DNA of 64,000 nucleotides, from positions 1-64,000 of the forward strand of contig JBBEBQ010000018.1 in NCBI GenBank assembly GCA_040882285.1, in the 5' to 3' direction. Each line of letters starts with the position of its first letter. Position 1 is the stretch's first letter. Origin of the DNA: Gemmatimonadaceae bacterium. GTDB lineage: Bacteria; Gemmatimonadota; Gemmatimonadetes; Gemmatimonadales; Gemmatimonadaceae. The notes below the pieces were generated by a model, which was not told where the DNA came from, ran no database searches, and saw only the letters and a list, made by a program, of their open reading frames with translations. Shown here one piece after another: positions 15,825 to 25,031 of this stretch. Both the position numbers and the translations under genes were made by a program.

Positions 15825-18235
15825 ACGCGTCGCACGAGTGGCTGCGCGACTTCGTCCCCGCTGAGCTCGCGCCGCGCGAAATCCGCGACATTCTCACGGC
15901 GCGATGCGCGACCGTCGAGGAGATGCGCCCGGTGCGCCAGGATCTCGGCGACATCGTCATCGGCCGCGTGGTCGAAGCGGCGCGCCACCCGGAGTCCGAT
16001 CATCTCTGGATCACCAAGGTGGACGCGGGGCGCGGCGAGCTGCTCGACGTGGTCTGCGGCGCGCCGAACGTAACGGCGGGCATCGCGTATCCGTTTGCCC
16101 CCGTAGGCGCCACTCTGCCTGGCGGTCTCAAAATCGAGAAGCGCAAGATTCGCGGCGTGGTGTCGAACGGAATGCTCTGCTCCGCGCGGGAGTTGCTGCT
16201 CAGCCAACAGCCAACAGCCAATAGCCAACAGCTACTCGATGAGGGAATTCTCGCGCTCGAGACGGACGCGAGCCCCGGCGCCTCGTTCGTCGAGACCGTG
16301 GGTGCGGGCGACACGCTGTTCGTGGTCGACGTCATGCCCAACCGGCCCGACCTGCTGTCGCATCGCGGCATCGCGCGCGAGCTCGCGGCCGCGACCGGAG
16401 TCCCGCTGCGGGAGTTCGCCGGCGAGCCGTGGGCGGGCGTCGCGGGCGAGCCGCCATTGCCGCGAACGGAATCCGGCACAGCCGCCACCGACGGCGTCAC
16501 CGTCGGCATCGAAGACCTCGAGGGCTGCACGCGGTACGCCGCCGTGGTCATCCGCGGAGTGCGCGTGGCGCCGAGTCCGGAGTGGCTCGCGCGCCGGCTC
16601 ACGGCGATCGGCGCGCGGCCGATCAACAACGTGGTCGACGCCACGAACTACATGCTGCACGGGTACGGCCAGCCGATGCATGCCTTCGACCTCGCCAGGC
16701 TCGGCAAGCGCGTCACCGTCCGCCGGGCCAGGGCGGGGGAGAAGCTCGTGACCCTGGACGGCGTCGAGCGAACGCTGACCGACGCGACGACCGTGATCGC
16801 CGGCGCCGACCGGGCGGAGGCGATTGCCGGCGTGATCGGCGGAAAGGGAAGCGAGGTCAGCGAAGCGACGACGGACGTCCTGCTGGAAGTCGCCATCTTC
16901 GATCCGCGCCGCGTGCGCGCCGCCCGCCGCGCGCTCGGCATCTCGACCGACGCCAGCTACCGGTTCGAGCGCCACGTCGATCCCGAGTCGGTGCCGGTCC
17001 TGGCGGCAAAGGCGGCGGCGCTCATCGCGAGCCTGACGAGCGGACGCGTGGAGCACCCCGGCGTCGATGTTCATCCCGCGCCCCGGGGGCGCGAGCGCGT
17101 GTCCGTCCGTCCCGCGCGCGCGTCCGCTCTCATCGGCGATCCGATCCCCGCCGCGTCGATGGCCGGCTACCTGTCTTCGGTCGGCTTCACGCTCGTCGAG
17201 ACCGGGACGGAGCTGATCTGTACGGAGGTTCCGAGCTGGCGGTCCGACGTGACCGCGGAGGTCGACCTGATCGAGGAGATCGCGCGGCTGCACGGGTACG
17301 ACCGGATCTCGACCGAGCTGAGACCGTTCCGCCCGGGCGAATCGCCCGACGCCCCGCTCTGGCTGGTCGAGCGGCGGGTTCGCGACGCGCTGGTCGCCGA
17401 GGGTCTGTTGGAGGCGCGGCCCATGCCGTTCGTGGCGGAAGGCCGCGGCACCGACATCCGCGTGCTCAACCCGCTGGCGGAGAACGAAGCGTATCTCCGA
17501 AGCTCGATCCTCGAGACGCTCGCGCGCCGCGCCGAGCACAACCTGGGACACATGCAGGGCGACGTCCGGCTGTTCGAGATCGGCACCGTCTTCGCGCGCG
17601 GGGACGACCCCCGGCCGGTAGAGAGTCGGCACGCCGGCGCGCTGATAATGGGCGAGCGACGGCCCAGCCATTTCACCGAGAGCAAGCCGCCGGCGTGCGA
17701 TCTGTGGGACGCGAAATGGATTGCAGAAGTCATTGCCCTTGCGGCATTTGGGCTAGATGACTTAAAGTTCAGTATGAGCGATGATTCGTCCCGTCTCGCG
17801 GTTATCGCCAAGGGCGAGGAGCTCGGCTTCGTGACCGAGGTCGCGTTGGACGCGCCAGCCTGGGCGACGCCTGCGTTCGGGGTCGAGCTGGACCTGGGCA
17901 GCGCCGCCGTGCACGACGCGCGTCGCACAGTGACTCGCCCGTTGCCGGTCACTCCCGCGGTGCAGGTCGATCTCGCCCTGGTTGTCCCCGACGACCTTCC
18001 CGCGGCCCGGCTGGCCGACGCGATCCGCGCGCACGCGGGCGATCTATTGGAGAAGCTCGAGCTGTTCGACGAGTTCCGCGGCCAGGGTGTGGAGCACGGG
18101 CAGCGCAGTCTCGCGTGGCGATTGACGTTCCGTCACCCGGAGCGCACACTACGCGACAAGGAGATCGATGCCCGCCGGACCAAGCTCCTACAGGCGCTTG
18201 AGGGAGAGCTAGGTGTCAGACAGCGCACGTCCTGA
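15821..18235 (+). CDS. pheT: Phenylalanine-tRNA ligase beta subunit
   Basis: An 804-residue partner of PheS with an EMAP-type tRNA-binding domain (about 40-150), B3/B4 editing domain (IEDLEGCTRYAAVVIRGV, TNYMLHGYGQPMHAFDL), B5 domain, catalytic-like domain, and C-terminal FDX-ACB domain (LELFDEFRGQGVEHGQRSLAWRLTFRHPERTLRD). The ATG overlaps the pheS stop by 4 bases. Residues 128-137 read SQQPTANSQQ and are encoded by an AGCCAAY heptamer array inserted in the loop where relatives have a short acidic turn before GILAL. The frame stays open, so the gene looks functional. Confidence 0.95.
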   Translation: MNASHEWLRDFVPAELAPREIRDILTARCATVEEMRPVRQDLGDIVIGRVVEAARHPESDHLWITKVDAGRGELLDVVCGAPNVTAGIAYPFAPVGATLPGGLKIEKRKIRGVVSNGMLCSARELLLSQQPTANSQQLLDEGILALETDASPGASFVETVGAGDTLFVVDVMPNRPDLLSHRGIARELAAATGVPLREFAGEPWAGVAGEPPLPRTESGTAATDGVTVGIEDLEGCTRYAAVVIRGVRVAPSPEWLARRLTAIGARPINNVVDATNYMLHGYGQPMHAFDLARLGKRVTVRRARAGEKLVTLDGVERTLTDATTVIAGADRAEAIAGVIGGKGSEVSEATTDVLLEVAIFDPRRVRAARRALGISTDASYRFERHVDPESVPVLAAKAAALIASLTSGRVEHPGVDVHPAPRGRERVSVRPARASALIGDPIPAASMAGYLSSVGFTLVETGTELICTEVPSWRSDVTAEVDLIEEIARLHGYDRISTELRPFRPGESPDAPLWLVERRVRDALVAEGLLEARPMPFVAEGRGTDIRVLNPLAENEAYLRSSILETLARRAEHNLGHMQGDVRLFEIGTVFARGDDPRPVESRHAGALIMGERRPSHFTESKPPACDLWDAKWIAEVIALAAFGLDDLKFSMSDDSSRLAVIAKGEELGFVTEVALDAPAWATPAFGVELDLGSAAVHDARRTVTRPLPVTPAVQVDLALVVPDDLPAARLADAIRAHAGDLLEKLELFDEFRGQGVEHGQRSLAWRLTFRHPERTLRDKEIDARRTKLLQALEGELGVRQRTS
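16201..16231 (+). repeat. AGCCAAY heptamer array inside pheT
   Basis: Four AGCCAAC/AGCCAAT units plus AGC lie within the pheT reading frame and are translated as SQQPTANSQQ. The vocabulary is identical to the intergenic arrays at 13945, 14239 and 14751. Because the unit is 7 bases, loss or gain of one copy would frameshift this essential gene. Confidence 0.93.
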
Positions 18236-18503
18236 AAAAGCCGTGTTCAAGGAGCTCGAGTCGCTCGTCCGCCACCTGGGAGAGGAGCTCAGCGGCTTCC
18301 GCCGGCGCGCGCTCCAGGCCGAGGTGCGGTTGAAGGAGATCGACACCGCGGCGTCGTCGAGCAAGCCGACCCCCGAGCGGCTGGCTGCCCTCGAGCGCGA
18401 GAACAAGGATCTGACGCGGCGGCTCAAGGCCGCGACCGAGCGGGTCAAGGGGATGCTGGAGCGCGTGCGCTTCCTCCGCGAGCAGAGCGAGGCCGTGCAG
18501 TGA
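18213..18503 (+). CDS. Small coiled-coil protein next to zapA (ZapB-like)
   Basis: A 96-residue, highly charged helical protein without membrane segments or enzyme motifs. A first helix (KAVFKELESLVRHLGEELSGFRRRALQAEVRLKEI) and a second heptad-rich helix (RLAALERENKDLTRRLKAATERVKGMLERVRFL) predict an antiparallel or dimeric coiled coil. The GTG start at 18213 overlaps the pheT end by 23 bases, and the stop overlaps zapA by 4. The position directly before zapA suggests a cell-division partner playing a ZapB-like role. This is inferred from context and composition only. Confidence 0.72.
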   Translation: MSDSARPEKAVFKELESLVRHLGEELSGFRRRALQAEVRLKEIDTAASSSKPTPERLAALERENKDLTRRLKAATERVKGMLERVRFLREQSEAVQ

Positions 18504-18793
18504 CCGCCAAGAAAAACGTGGTCAAGGTCGAGATCCAGGGCGACGAGTACTCCATCCGCAGCGATGCGACCCCCGAGCACACGCGGGCGGTCGCAGAGCA
18601 CGTGGACAAGACCATCAAGAGCGTTCTCCAGTCCACCAACGTGGAGCAGCACAAGGCGGCCATTCTGGCCGCCCTCCAGATCACGGACGAGCTGTTTCAG
18701 GCCCGCGAGGCCTCCTACGCGACCGTAGGGGCCATGCAGAAGCTCAGCGACGAGATTCGCCCGTGGCTCCCTCCCTCCAAGAGGCGGGATTAA
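18500..18793 (+). CDS. zapA: Cell division protein ZapA
   Basis: A 97-residue FtsZ-bundling protein. The N-terminal beta part NVVKVEIQGDEYSIRSDATPEHTRAVAEHVDKTIKSVL is typical for the family, and a long helix (EQHKAAILAALQITDELFQAREA) would form the dimeric stalk. GTG start in a 4-base GTGA overlap with the preceding coiled-coil gene. It precedes rny by about 50 bases; no 6S RNA-like structure fits in that gap. Confidence 0.88.
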   Translation: MTAKKNVVKVEIQGDEYSIRSDATPEHTRAVAEHVDKTIKSVLQSTNVEQHKAAILAALQITDELFQAREASYATVGAMQKLSDEIRPWLPPSKRRD

Positions 18794-18844
18794 CTTTGCC
18801 GCAAAGCGCGACGACCATCCGGCGCGATGGAGGTATAGATCAGC

Positions 18845-20437
18845 ATGGAATACAACACGGCGTTGATCGCCGCGGGCGGGCTGGTTCTGGCAGCTGTCTC
18901 CGCCGCGGCGTTTTTCTTTGTTGGACGACGCAAGGGCGCGGCTAGCGAGTTAGCCAGGCAGCGCGCGGCGAAGGACACGGCCGAAGAGGCCGCGCAGCGG
19001 ATCGCAGCCGAGGCCGCCCGCGAGGCCGAGACGCTCAGAAAGAGCGCGGTCGTGGCGGGGAAGGAAGAGGTGATAGCCCTCCGCGAGGAATGGGAGGGTG
19101 AGGCCAGGAAGCGCCGCGAGGAGATCGAGCGCGAGGAGAAGCGCGTTCAGGAGCGTGGCACCGTCCTCGAGCGCAAGTTCGAGCTCGTCGAGCAGCGCGA
19201 GCGCGAGGTCACGCGCCGCAACGAGAGCATAGTCGAGCGCGAACAGACCATCGAGTCGCGCCGCCAGGAAGTCGAGCAGATCGTGGCCGAGGAGCGCCGC
19301 CGGTTGGAGCAGCTCGCCGGCATGTCCGCGGACGAAGCCAAGAACGAGCTGATCCGCCGGATCGAGGAAGAGGCGCAGGCCGACGCGGCAAGCCGCGTCC
19401 GCGAGATCCGCGAGACCGCCCGCAAGAGCGCCGACCGCGAGGCCAAGAAGATCGTGGCGCTCGCCATCCAGCGCATTGCCGCCGAGCATACGTCGGAAAC
19501 CACGGCATCGGCTGTCGCCCTCCCGAACGACGAGATGAAGGGGCGGATCATCGGCCGCGAAGGGCGGAACATCCGGGCCTTCGAGCTGGCGACCGGCGTG
19601 GACGTCATCATCGACGACACTCCCGACACCGTGGTCGTGTCCTGCTTCGACCCGGTGCGGCGCGAGGTGGCGCGGCTCGCGCTCGAGAAGCTCGTGGCCG
19701 ACGGCCGGATCCATCCCGGGCGTATCGAGGAGGTAGTGGCGAAAGCGCGCGACGAGGTGAGCGCCGGCATCGTCGAGACGGGGGAGCGCGCCGCGTACGA
19801 CAGCGGCGTGCACGGGCTGCACCCGGAGCTGATCAAGCTCATCGGGCGGATGCGCTGGCGCACGAGCTACGGCCAGAACATCCTCAACCACTCGAAGGAA
19901 GTCGCGTGGCTCGCGGGGATCATGGCGGCCGAGCTCGGGCTCGACGTCGCGATGGCCAAGCGCGGCGCGCTGCTGCACGACATCGGCAAGGTGCTCACGC
20001 ACGAGCACGAGGGCACCCACGTCCAGCTCGGCGTCGAGGTCGCGACGCGGTACGACGAGCACCCGCTGGTGGTCAACTGCATCGCCGCGCATCACGACGA
20101 CGTGCCGCACGAGAGCGAGATCTCGGTGCTCGTGCAGGCGGCGGACGCGATCTCGGGCTCGCGCCCGGGCGCGCGGCGCGAAGCGTTCGAGACCTACGTG
20201 AAGCGGCTCGAGGGACTGGAGAAGATCGCGTCGAGCTACAAGGGCGTGGAGAAGGTGTTCGCCATTCAGGCGGGGCGCGAGATTCGCGTGGTCGTCACCC
20301 CCGACCACATCGACGACGTGCGCATGGTGTCGCTGTCGGAGGAGATCGCGCGGCGGATCGAGGCCGAGCTGCAGTACCCGGGACAGATCAAGGTCGTGCT
20401 GATCCGCGAGACGAGAGCCGTCGACTTTGCCCGCTGA
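18845..20437 (+). CDS. rny: Ribonuclease Y
   Basis: A 530-residue membrane-anchored endoribonuclease that starts mRNA decay. Order: N-terminal transmembrane helix ([22 protein letters not shown]), a long charged coiled coil to about residue 210, a KH domain with [15 protein letters not shown], an HD domain with [21 protein letters not shown], and a conserved C-terminal block ending in [16 protein letters not shown]. The length and end match the usual 520-residue enzyme. ATG start at 18845. The stop overlaps folD by 11 bases, making it part of the zapA-rny-folD-ispA-dxs-nadK-recN string. Confidence 0.95.
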   Translation: MEYNTALIAAGGLVLAAVSAAAFFFVGRRKGAASELARQRAAKDTAEEAAQRIAAEAAREAETLRKSAVVAGKEEVIALREEWEGEARKRREEIEREEKRVQERGTVLERKFELVEQREREVTRRNESIVEREQTIESRRQEVEQIVAEERRRLEQLAGMSADEAKNELIRRIEEEAQADAASRVREIRETARKSADREAKKIVALAIQRIAAEHTSETTASAVALPNDEMKGRIIGREGRNIRAFELATGVDVIIDDTPDTVVVSCFDPVRREVARLALEKLVADGRIHPGRIEEVVAKARDEVSAGIVETGERAAYDSGVHGLHPELIKLIGRMRWRTSYGQNILNHSKEVAWLAGIMAAELGLDVAMAKRGALLHDIGKVLTHEHEGTHVQLGVEVATRYDEHPLVVNCIAAHHDDVPHESEISVLVQAADAISGSRPGARREAFETYVKRLEGLEKIASSYKGVEKVFAIQAGREIRVVVTPDHIDDVRMVSLSEEIARRIEAELQYPGQIKVVLIRETRAVDFAR

Positions 20438-21311
20438 GCTGCTCGACGGAAAAGCGATTGCGCGGGAGCTGCGCGACGAGGTAGCCGCCGGCACCGCCAG
20501 GCTCGTCGCGCGGGGCGTGCGCCCGGGTCTCGCCGTCGTGCTCGTAGGCGACGACCCCGCGAGCGCCGTATACGTGAAGTCGAAGGGGAAGGCGTGCGCG
20601 GAGGCGGGAATGCACTCGGTCACGATCCGGCTTCCCGCTGACACGTCGCAGGCGCAGCTCGACGCCCGGGTGGACGCGCTCAACGCCGATCCGGCGATCC
20701 ACGGCATCCTGGTGCAGATGCCGCTGCCGAAGCACATAGCGGCTGACTCCGTCATCCGGCGGATCAAGCCCGAGAAGGACGTGGACGGCTTCCATCCGGT
20801 GAACGTCGGCAAGATGCTGATCGGGGATACCGACGGGTTCGTGCCGTGCACGCCCGCGGGAATCCAGGTGATGCTGCAGCGCGCGGGGGTGAAGACCGCG
20901 GGGAAGGAGTGCGTTATCGTCGGCCGGAGCAACATCGTCGGCAAGCCGATGGTCGCGCTGATGCTGCAGAACACGCCGCAGGCGAATTGCACCGTCACCG
21001 TCTGCCACAGCGCGACCACTGACATGGCGGCGCACACGCGTCGCGCGGACATCCTGATCGCCGCGGCGGGCAAGACGCGCCTCATCAAGCGCGACATGGT
21101 GAAGCCGGGCGCGGTCGTCATCGACGTCGGGATCAGCCGCGTGGAGGATCCTGCCAGCGCCTCGGGTTACAGGCTCGCGGGCGACGTCGCGTTCGACGAA
21201 GTGCGCGAGGTCGCGTCACTCATCACGCCGGTGCCGGGCGGTGTCGGCCCCATGACCATCGCGATGCTGCTCAAGAACACGCTGCGCGCGGCGGAGCGGA
21301 CGTTAGCGTGA
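20427..21311 (+). CDS. folD: Methylenetetrahydrofolate dehydrogenase/cyclohydrolase
   Basis: A 294-residue bifunctional enzyme of one-carbon metabolism that interconverts methylene-, methenyl- and formyl-tetrahydrofolate. Signatures: [18 protein letters not shown] with the catalytic Lys, [37 protein letters not shown], the NADP-binding [15 protein letters not shown], and [18 protein letters not shown]. The start is taken as TTG at 20427, inside the end of rny; it places the family N-terminus ([17 protein letters not shown]) correctly. The stop overlaps ispA by 4 bases. Confidence 0.95.
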   Translation: MPAELLDGKAIARELRDEVAAGTARLVARGVRPGLAVVLVGDDPASAVYVKSKGKACAEAGMHSVTIRLPADTSQAQLDARVDALNADPAIHGILVQMPLPKHIAADSVIRRIKPEKDVDGFHPVNVGKMLIGDTDGFVPCTPAGIQVMLQRAGVKTAGKECVIVGRSNIVGKPMVALMLQNTPQANCTVTVCHSATTDMAAHTRRADILIAAAGKTRLIKRDMVKPGAVVIDVGISRVEDPASASGYRLAGDVAFDEVREVASLITPVPGGVGPMTIAMLLKNTLRAAERTLA

Positions 21312-22243
21312 TCGCGTCGCAGCCGGCCGCGCCCTCGATCGATTCGACGCTGGCGAGCTTCGAGGAAGAATTCGCCGGAGAGCGGCACGAAGCCACGATC
21401 GCGCTGGAGGATTGCGCGGCGAAGCTGCTCCCGCCCGACTGGGGTCGCCTTGGCGACGCGGTCCGGTACGCGATGCTCGGCTCCGGCAAGCGCATTCGCG
21501 GAGTGCTGCTGATCGCCGCCTATCGCGCGGCGGGCGGGCGCGGCGACGCCGCGCCGCTGGCGGCCGCCGTGGAGGTCGTGCACGCATACTCGCTCGTGCA
21601 CGACGACCTGCCGTGCATGGATGACGACGACCTGCGGCGCGGCCGGCCGACGGTTCACCGCAAGTGGGACGTGCGCACGGCGACGGTCGCCGGAGTCGCG
21701 ATGGTGCCGCTGGCCGTGCGCGCGGCGCTGGCCGGCGCGGCGCGGCTCGAGCTCGATCCGGCCGTGACTTCGGCGGTCGTGACGGAGCTCATGCGCGCCG
21801 CCGGCGGCGGGGGGATGATCGGCGGGCAGCTGCTCGACCTCGAGTCGCACGGCGCGGATTTCGGGCTGGCCGGGCTGGAGCGCATCCACCGGGACAAGAC
21901 GGGCGCGCTGATCGCCGCGTCGGTGAAGATCGGCGGACTCGCGGCGGGCGCCGGCGAGAAGCAGCTCGCCGCACTGGCCAGCTTCGGCCACGCGATCGGT
22001 CTGGCCTTCCAGATCGCGGACGACGTGCTCGACGTGACCTCGACCAGCGACCGGTTGGGCAAGACCGCGGGCAGGGACGCGGCGCTGGGCAAGCAGACGT
22101 ACCCGGCACTGCTGGGGGTCGACGGCGCCCTGCAGCGCGCGTCCGCGCTGATCACCGACGCATGCGAGGGCTTGGCCGCGTCGGGGCTCGAGAGCGCCCG
22201 CCTACAACGGCTCGCGAAATTCGTCATACTGAGAGAGTCGTGA
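21308..22243 (+). CDS. ispA: Polyprenyl synthetase (farnesyl diphosphate synthase type)
   Basis: A 311-residue trans-prenyltransferase that condenses isopentenyl diphosphate with allylic diphosphates. The first Asp-rich motif is [21 protein letters not shown] and the second is [28 protein letters not shown] and GGQLLDLES are also typical. The insertion of two residues within the first Asp motif (DDLPCMDD) fits bacterial farnesyl/geranyl diphosphate synthases. The GTG start overlaps folD, and the stop overlaps dxs. Immediate linkage to dxs makes a shared isoprenoid role likely; chain length is not provable by eye. Confidence 0.92.
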   Translation: MIASQPAAPSIDSTLASFEEEFAGERHEATIALEDCAAKLLPPDWGRLGDAVRYAMLGSGKRIRGVLLIAAYRAAGGRGDAAPLAAAVEVVHAYSLVHDDLPCMDDDDLRRGRPTVHRKWDVRTATVAGVAMVPLAVRAALAGAARLELDPAVTSAVVTELMRAAGGGGMIGGQLLDLESHGADFGLAGLERIHRDKTGALIAASVKIGGLAAGAGEKQLAALASFGHAIGLAFQIADDVLDVTSTSDRLGKTAGRDAALGKQTYPALLGVDGALQRASALITDACEGLAASGLESARLQRLAKFVILRES

Positions 22244-24159
22244 CTTCCAACATGCCCATTCTCGATCGAATCCACTCGCCCGCCGATCTCAAGGCGCTGT
22301 CGCGCGACGAGCTGCGCGCGCTCGCGTCCGACATCCGCGAGCGGATGATCGAGCTGTGCTCGCGCACCGGCGGCCACATCGGTGCCGGGCTCGGAGTGGT
22401 CGAGCTCACCATCGCGATCCACGCGGTCTTCGACACGCCGCGCGACCAGGTCCTGTGGGACGTCGGGCACCAGGGTTACCCGCACAAGCTGCTCACCGGC
22501 CGGAACGCGGCGATGGAATCGCTGCGGCAGGAGAACGGCATCTCCGGCTTCCTCAAGCGGAGTGAGAGCGAGTACGACGCGTTCGGCGCCGGGCACGCCG
22601 CGACCGCGATCTCGGCCGGGCTCGGAATGGCCGTAGCGCGCGATCTCAACGGCGAATCGTTCAAGGTCGTGTCGATACTCGGCGACGGCGCGCTCACGTC
22701 CGGCTTGTCGTACGAGGGCCTCAACAACGCCGGCGGAGCGGGCCGCGACTTCATCGTCGTGCTGAACGACAACGAGATGTCGATCGCGCCGAACGTCGGC
22801 GCGATGTCCAGGTATCTCACGTCGGTCCAGCGGAACCCGCTGTACAACCGCGTGCGGTCGGCGATCGGCTCCGCGATCGACCACGCTCCGGGCCCGCTGT
22901 CGTCCGTCGGAACGGTGGTGCGAAAGTGGGAAGAGAGCATGAAGTCGCTGCTCACGCCCGGCGTTCTGTTCGAGGAGCTGGGCTTCCGCTACTTCGGGCC
23001 GATCGACGGGCACAACATCGACACGCTCGTCGACACGTTCGCCGCGGTGCGGGAGATGACGGGCCCGCGGCTGGTGCACGTGATCACCCAGAAGGGGAAG
23101 GGATTTCCCGCCGGCGAGCACGGCGAGAAATGGCACGCACTCCCGCCGGGACACGACCCGGCGACTGGCAAACAGCGCGCTGTCTCCACCGCAAATCCCG
23201 GGTACACAGCGATCTTCGGGCGCGGGCTGACCGAGCTAGCCGCGGCCGATCGCCGGGTAGTCGCGATAACGGCCGCGATGCCGAGCGGCACCGGCACGAT
23301 GGCGTTCGCGAAGGAGCATCCTGACAGGTTCTTCGACGTCGGGATCGCTGAAGGCCACGCCGTCACGTTCGCGGCGGGGCTCGCAACGCAGGGGATCCGC
23401 CCGGTGTGCGCCATCTATTCCACGTTCCTGCAGCGGGCGTACGACAGCATCGTGCACGACGTCGCCATTCAGCACCTGCCCGTCGTGTTTGCAATGGATC
23501 GCGCCGGCCTGGTTGGCGAGGATGGTCCCACGCACATGGGGCTGTACGACATTGCCTACATGCTGGCGATCCCTGGCTCGACGGTGACGGCGCCCAAGAA
23601 CGCGGAAGAAATGCTGGGGCTGCTGCGCGCGGGCATCGAGCACGGCGAGGGACCGTTCTCGCTCCGCTACCCGCGCGACGCCGCGCCCGACCAGCCCGGT
23701 GCAGCGGCGGAGATTCCGCCGGTTACGTACGGCACGTGGGAAGTCGTGCGGCAGAGCGGAGAGCGCGGGGGCGACGGCTTCGCGATCCTCGCCGTGGGCA
23801 CGATGGTGCTTCCGGCCGTGGCGGCCGCGGAATCGCTCGCCGCGGAAGGACTCGACGTCACCGTCGTCAACTGCCGCTACCTCAAGCCGCACGACGAGCT
23901 GACGCTCGCGGCCATCCTTGCCGAGCACCGGCAGCTGCTGGTCGTGGAGGAAGGGACCGTGGTGAACGGCTTCGGCGCGTACATGGCCGGCGTGGTCGGG
24001 AAGCTCGACCCGGCGGTCCGCGTGGCGACGCACGGCGTGCCGGACCGGTTCATCGAGCAGGCTCCGCGCGCGTTCCAGCTCGCGGCGGTCGGTCTCGACG
24101 CCGGCGGGATCGCAAGCAGGGTGCGGGCGCTGCGCGAGACAGAGGCCATGGCCGGCTGA
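22240..24159 (+). CDS. dxs: 1-deoxy-D-xylulose-5-phosphate synthase
   Basis: First enzyme of the MEP isoprenoid pathway; thiamine-diphosphate dependent, 639 residues from GTG 22240 (an in-frame ATG at 22252 is also possible). N-terminal blocks are SRTGGHIGAGLGVVELTIAIH and DVGHQGYPHKLLTGR. The ThDP motif is GDGALTSGLSYEGLNNAG...NDNEMSI. The pyrimidine domain has GIAEGHAVTFAAGLA and DRAGLVGEDGPTHMG, and a transketolase C-terminal domain ends the protein. The GTG lies in a 4-base overlap with ispA; the 3' end overlaps nadK by one base. Confidence 0.95.
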   Translation: MTSNMPILDRIHSPADLKALSRDELRALASDIRERMIELCSRTGGHIGAGLGVVELTIAIHAVFDTPRDQVLWDVGHQGYPHKLLTGRNAAMESLRQENGISGFLKRSESEYDAFGAGHAATAISAGLGMAVARDLNGESFKVVSILGDGALTSGLSYEGLNNAGGAGRDFIVVLNDNEMSIAPNVGAMSRYLTSVQRNPLYNRVRSAIGSAIDHAPGPLSSVGTVVRKWEESMKSLLTPGVLFEELGFRYFGPIDGHNIDTLVDTFAAVREMTGPRLVHVITQKGKGFPAGEHGEKWHALPPGHDPATGKQRAVSTANPGYTAIFGRGLTELAAADRRVVAITAAMPSGTGTMAFAKEHPDRFFDVGIAEGHAVTFAAGLATQGIRPVCAIYSTFLQRAYDSIVHDVAIQHLPVVFAMDRAGLVGEDGPTHMGLYDIAYMLAIPGSTVTAPKNAEEMLGLLRAGIEHGEGPFSLRYPRDAAPDQPGAAAEIPPVTYGTWEVVRQSGERGGDGFAILAVGTMVLPAVAAAESLAAEGLDVTVVNCRYLKPHDELTLAAILAEHRQLLVVEEGTVVNGFGAYMAGVVGKLDPAVRVATHGVPDRFIEQAPRAFQLAAVGLDAGGIASRVRALRETEAMAG

Positions 24160-25031
24160 TGCGGATCGGCGTCGTCGGGCACGAAGGCTACGACAAGCTG
24201 CCGGCGATGCTCGGCCTGCTGGAGATCCTCGCGCCGGAGCTCGGATTCAAGCTGGTGTACGAGCCTCTCCTGCGGCCTGGGCTGCATGAAGAGCTGGATT
24301 CCGCGAGCGAGATCGACGCGCTCGTCACGCTCGGCGGGGACGGCACGCTGCTGCGCGGCGCCAAGCTGCTCGACGGCCGCCCGGTGCCCATCATTGGCGT
24401 CAATCTCGGGCGGCTGGGCTTTCTCACGAGCTGCAACGCGCCGGATGTGGAGAGCGCGCTGCGCCGCTTCCAGGCGGGCGATTACACGGCTGAATCGCGC
24501 ATGACAATCACCGCGACCACGGACAGCGGCTCGGGGTCTTCCGCCGGATCGGAGCGCTGGCTCGCGCTGAACGACTTCGTGCTGCACAAGGGCGGCTTTG
24601 CGCGCGTAGTTCGCCTCTCCATCTCGATCGACGGCGAGTTCATGGGAACGTACGCCGCCGACGGCATCGTCGTCGCGACGCCGACGGGATCGACCGCGTA
24701 TAGCCTCTCCGCGGGCGGACCGATCGTCGCGCCGCGACTCGAGTCCATCGTGATCACGCCGATCTCGGCGCACACTCTCGGCATACGACCGCTCGTGGTT
24801 CATCCCGAGGCGGAGATCGTGCTGCAGGGAGAAGACGGGCCCGACGAGCTGCTGCTGACCGTCGACGGGCAGGGCGGAACGGAAGTGAGACGGGGAGAGC
24901 GCCTGATCATTCGGCGCTCGCAGTCGCCCGTGATGCTCGTCCGCTTTCCACCCGACACGTTCTTCAGCCGCATCAGGCAAAAGCTGGGCTGGGGCGGGCT
25001 CAAGGAAGACGACTGCAGCAATGCTGAGTGA
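24159..25031 (+). CDS. nadK: NAD kinase
   Basis: A 290-residue ATP-NAD kinase that produces NADP. Motifs: VTLGGDGTLLRGA (GGDG), IGVNLGRLGFLT, LNDFVLHKG (the NE/ND motif variant), ADGIVVATPTGSTAYSLSAGGPIV, and a C-terminal beta-rich domain. ATG at 24159 overlaps the dxs stop by one base (TGATG). The 3' end overlaps recN by 11 bases. NADPH supply for the MEP pathway upstream would make physiological sense, but the order is also common in unrelated operons. Confidence 0.94.
   Translation: MRIGVVGHEGYDKLPAMLGLLEILAPELGFKLVYEPLLRPGLHEELDSASEIDALVTLGGDGTLLRGAKLLDGRPVPIIGVNLGRLGFLTSCNAPDVESALRRFQAGDYTAESRMTITATTDSGSGSSAGSERWLALNDFVLHKGGFARVVRLSISIDGEFMGTYAADGIVVATPTGSTAYSLSAGGPIVAPRLESIVITPISAHTLGIRPLVVHPEAEIVLQGEDGPDELLLTVDGQGGTEVRRGERLIIRRSQSPVMLVRFPPDTFFSRIRQKLGWGGLKEDDCSNAE

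Noticed and set aside
18794-18844. 6S RNA gene behind zapA
   Set aside because: In Proteobacteria ssrS often follows zapA, but the gap is only 51 bases and cannot hold a 6S RNA.
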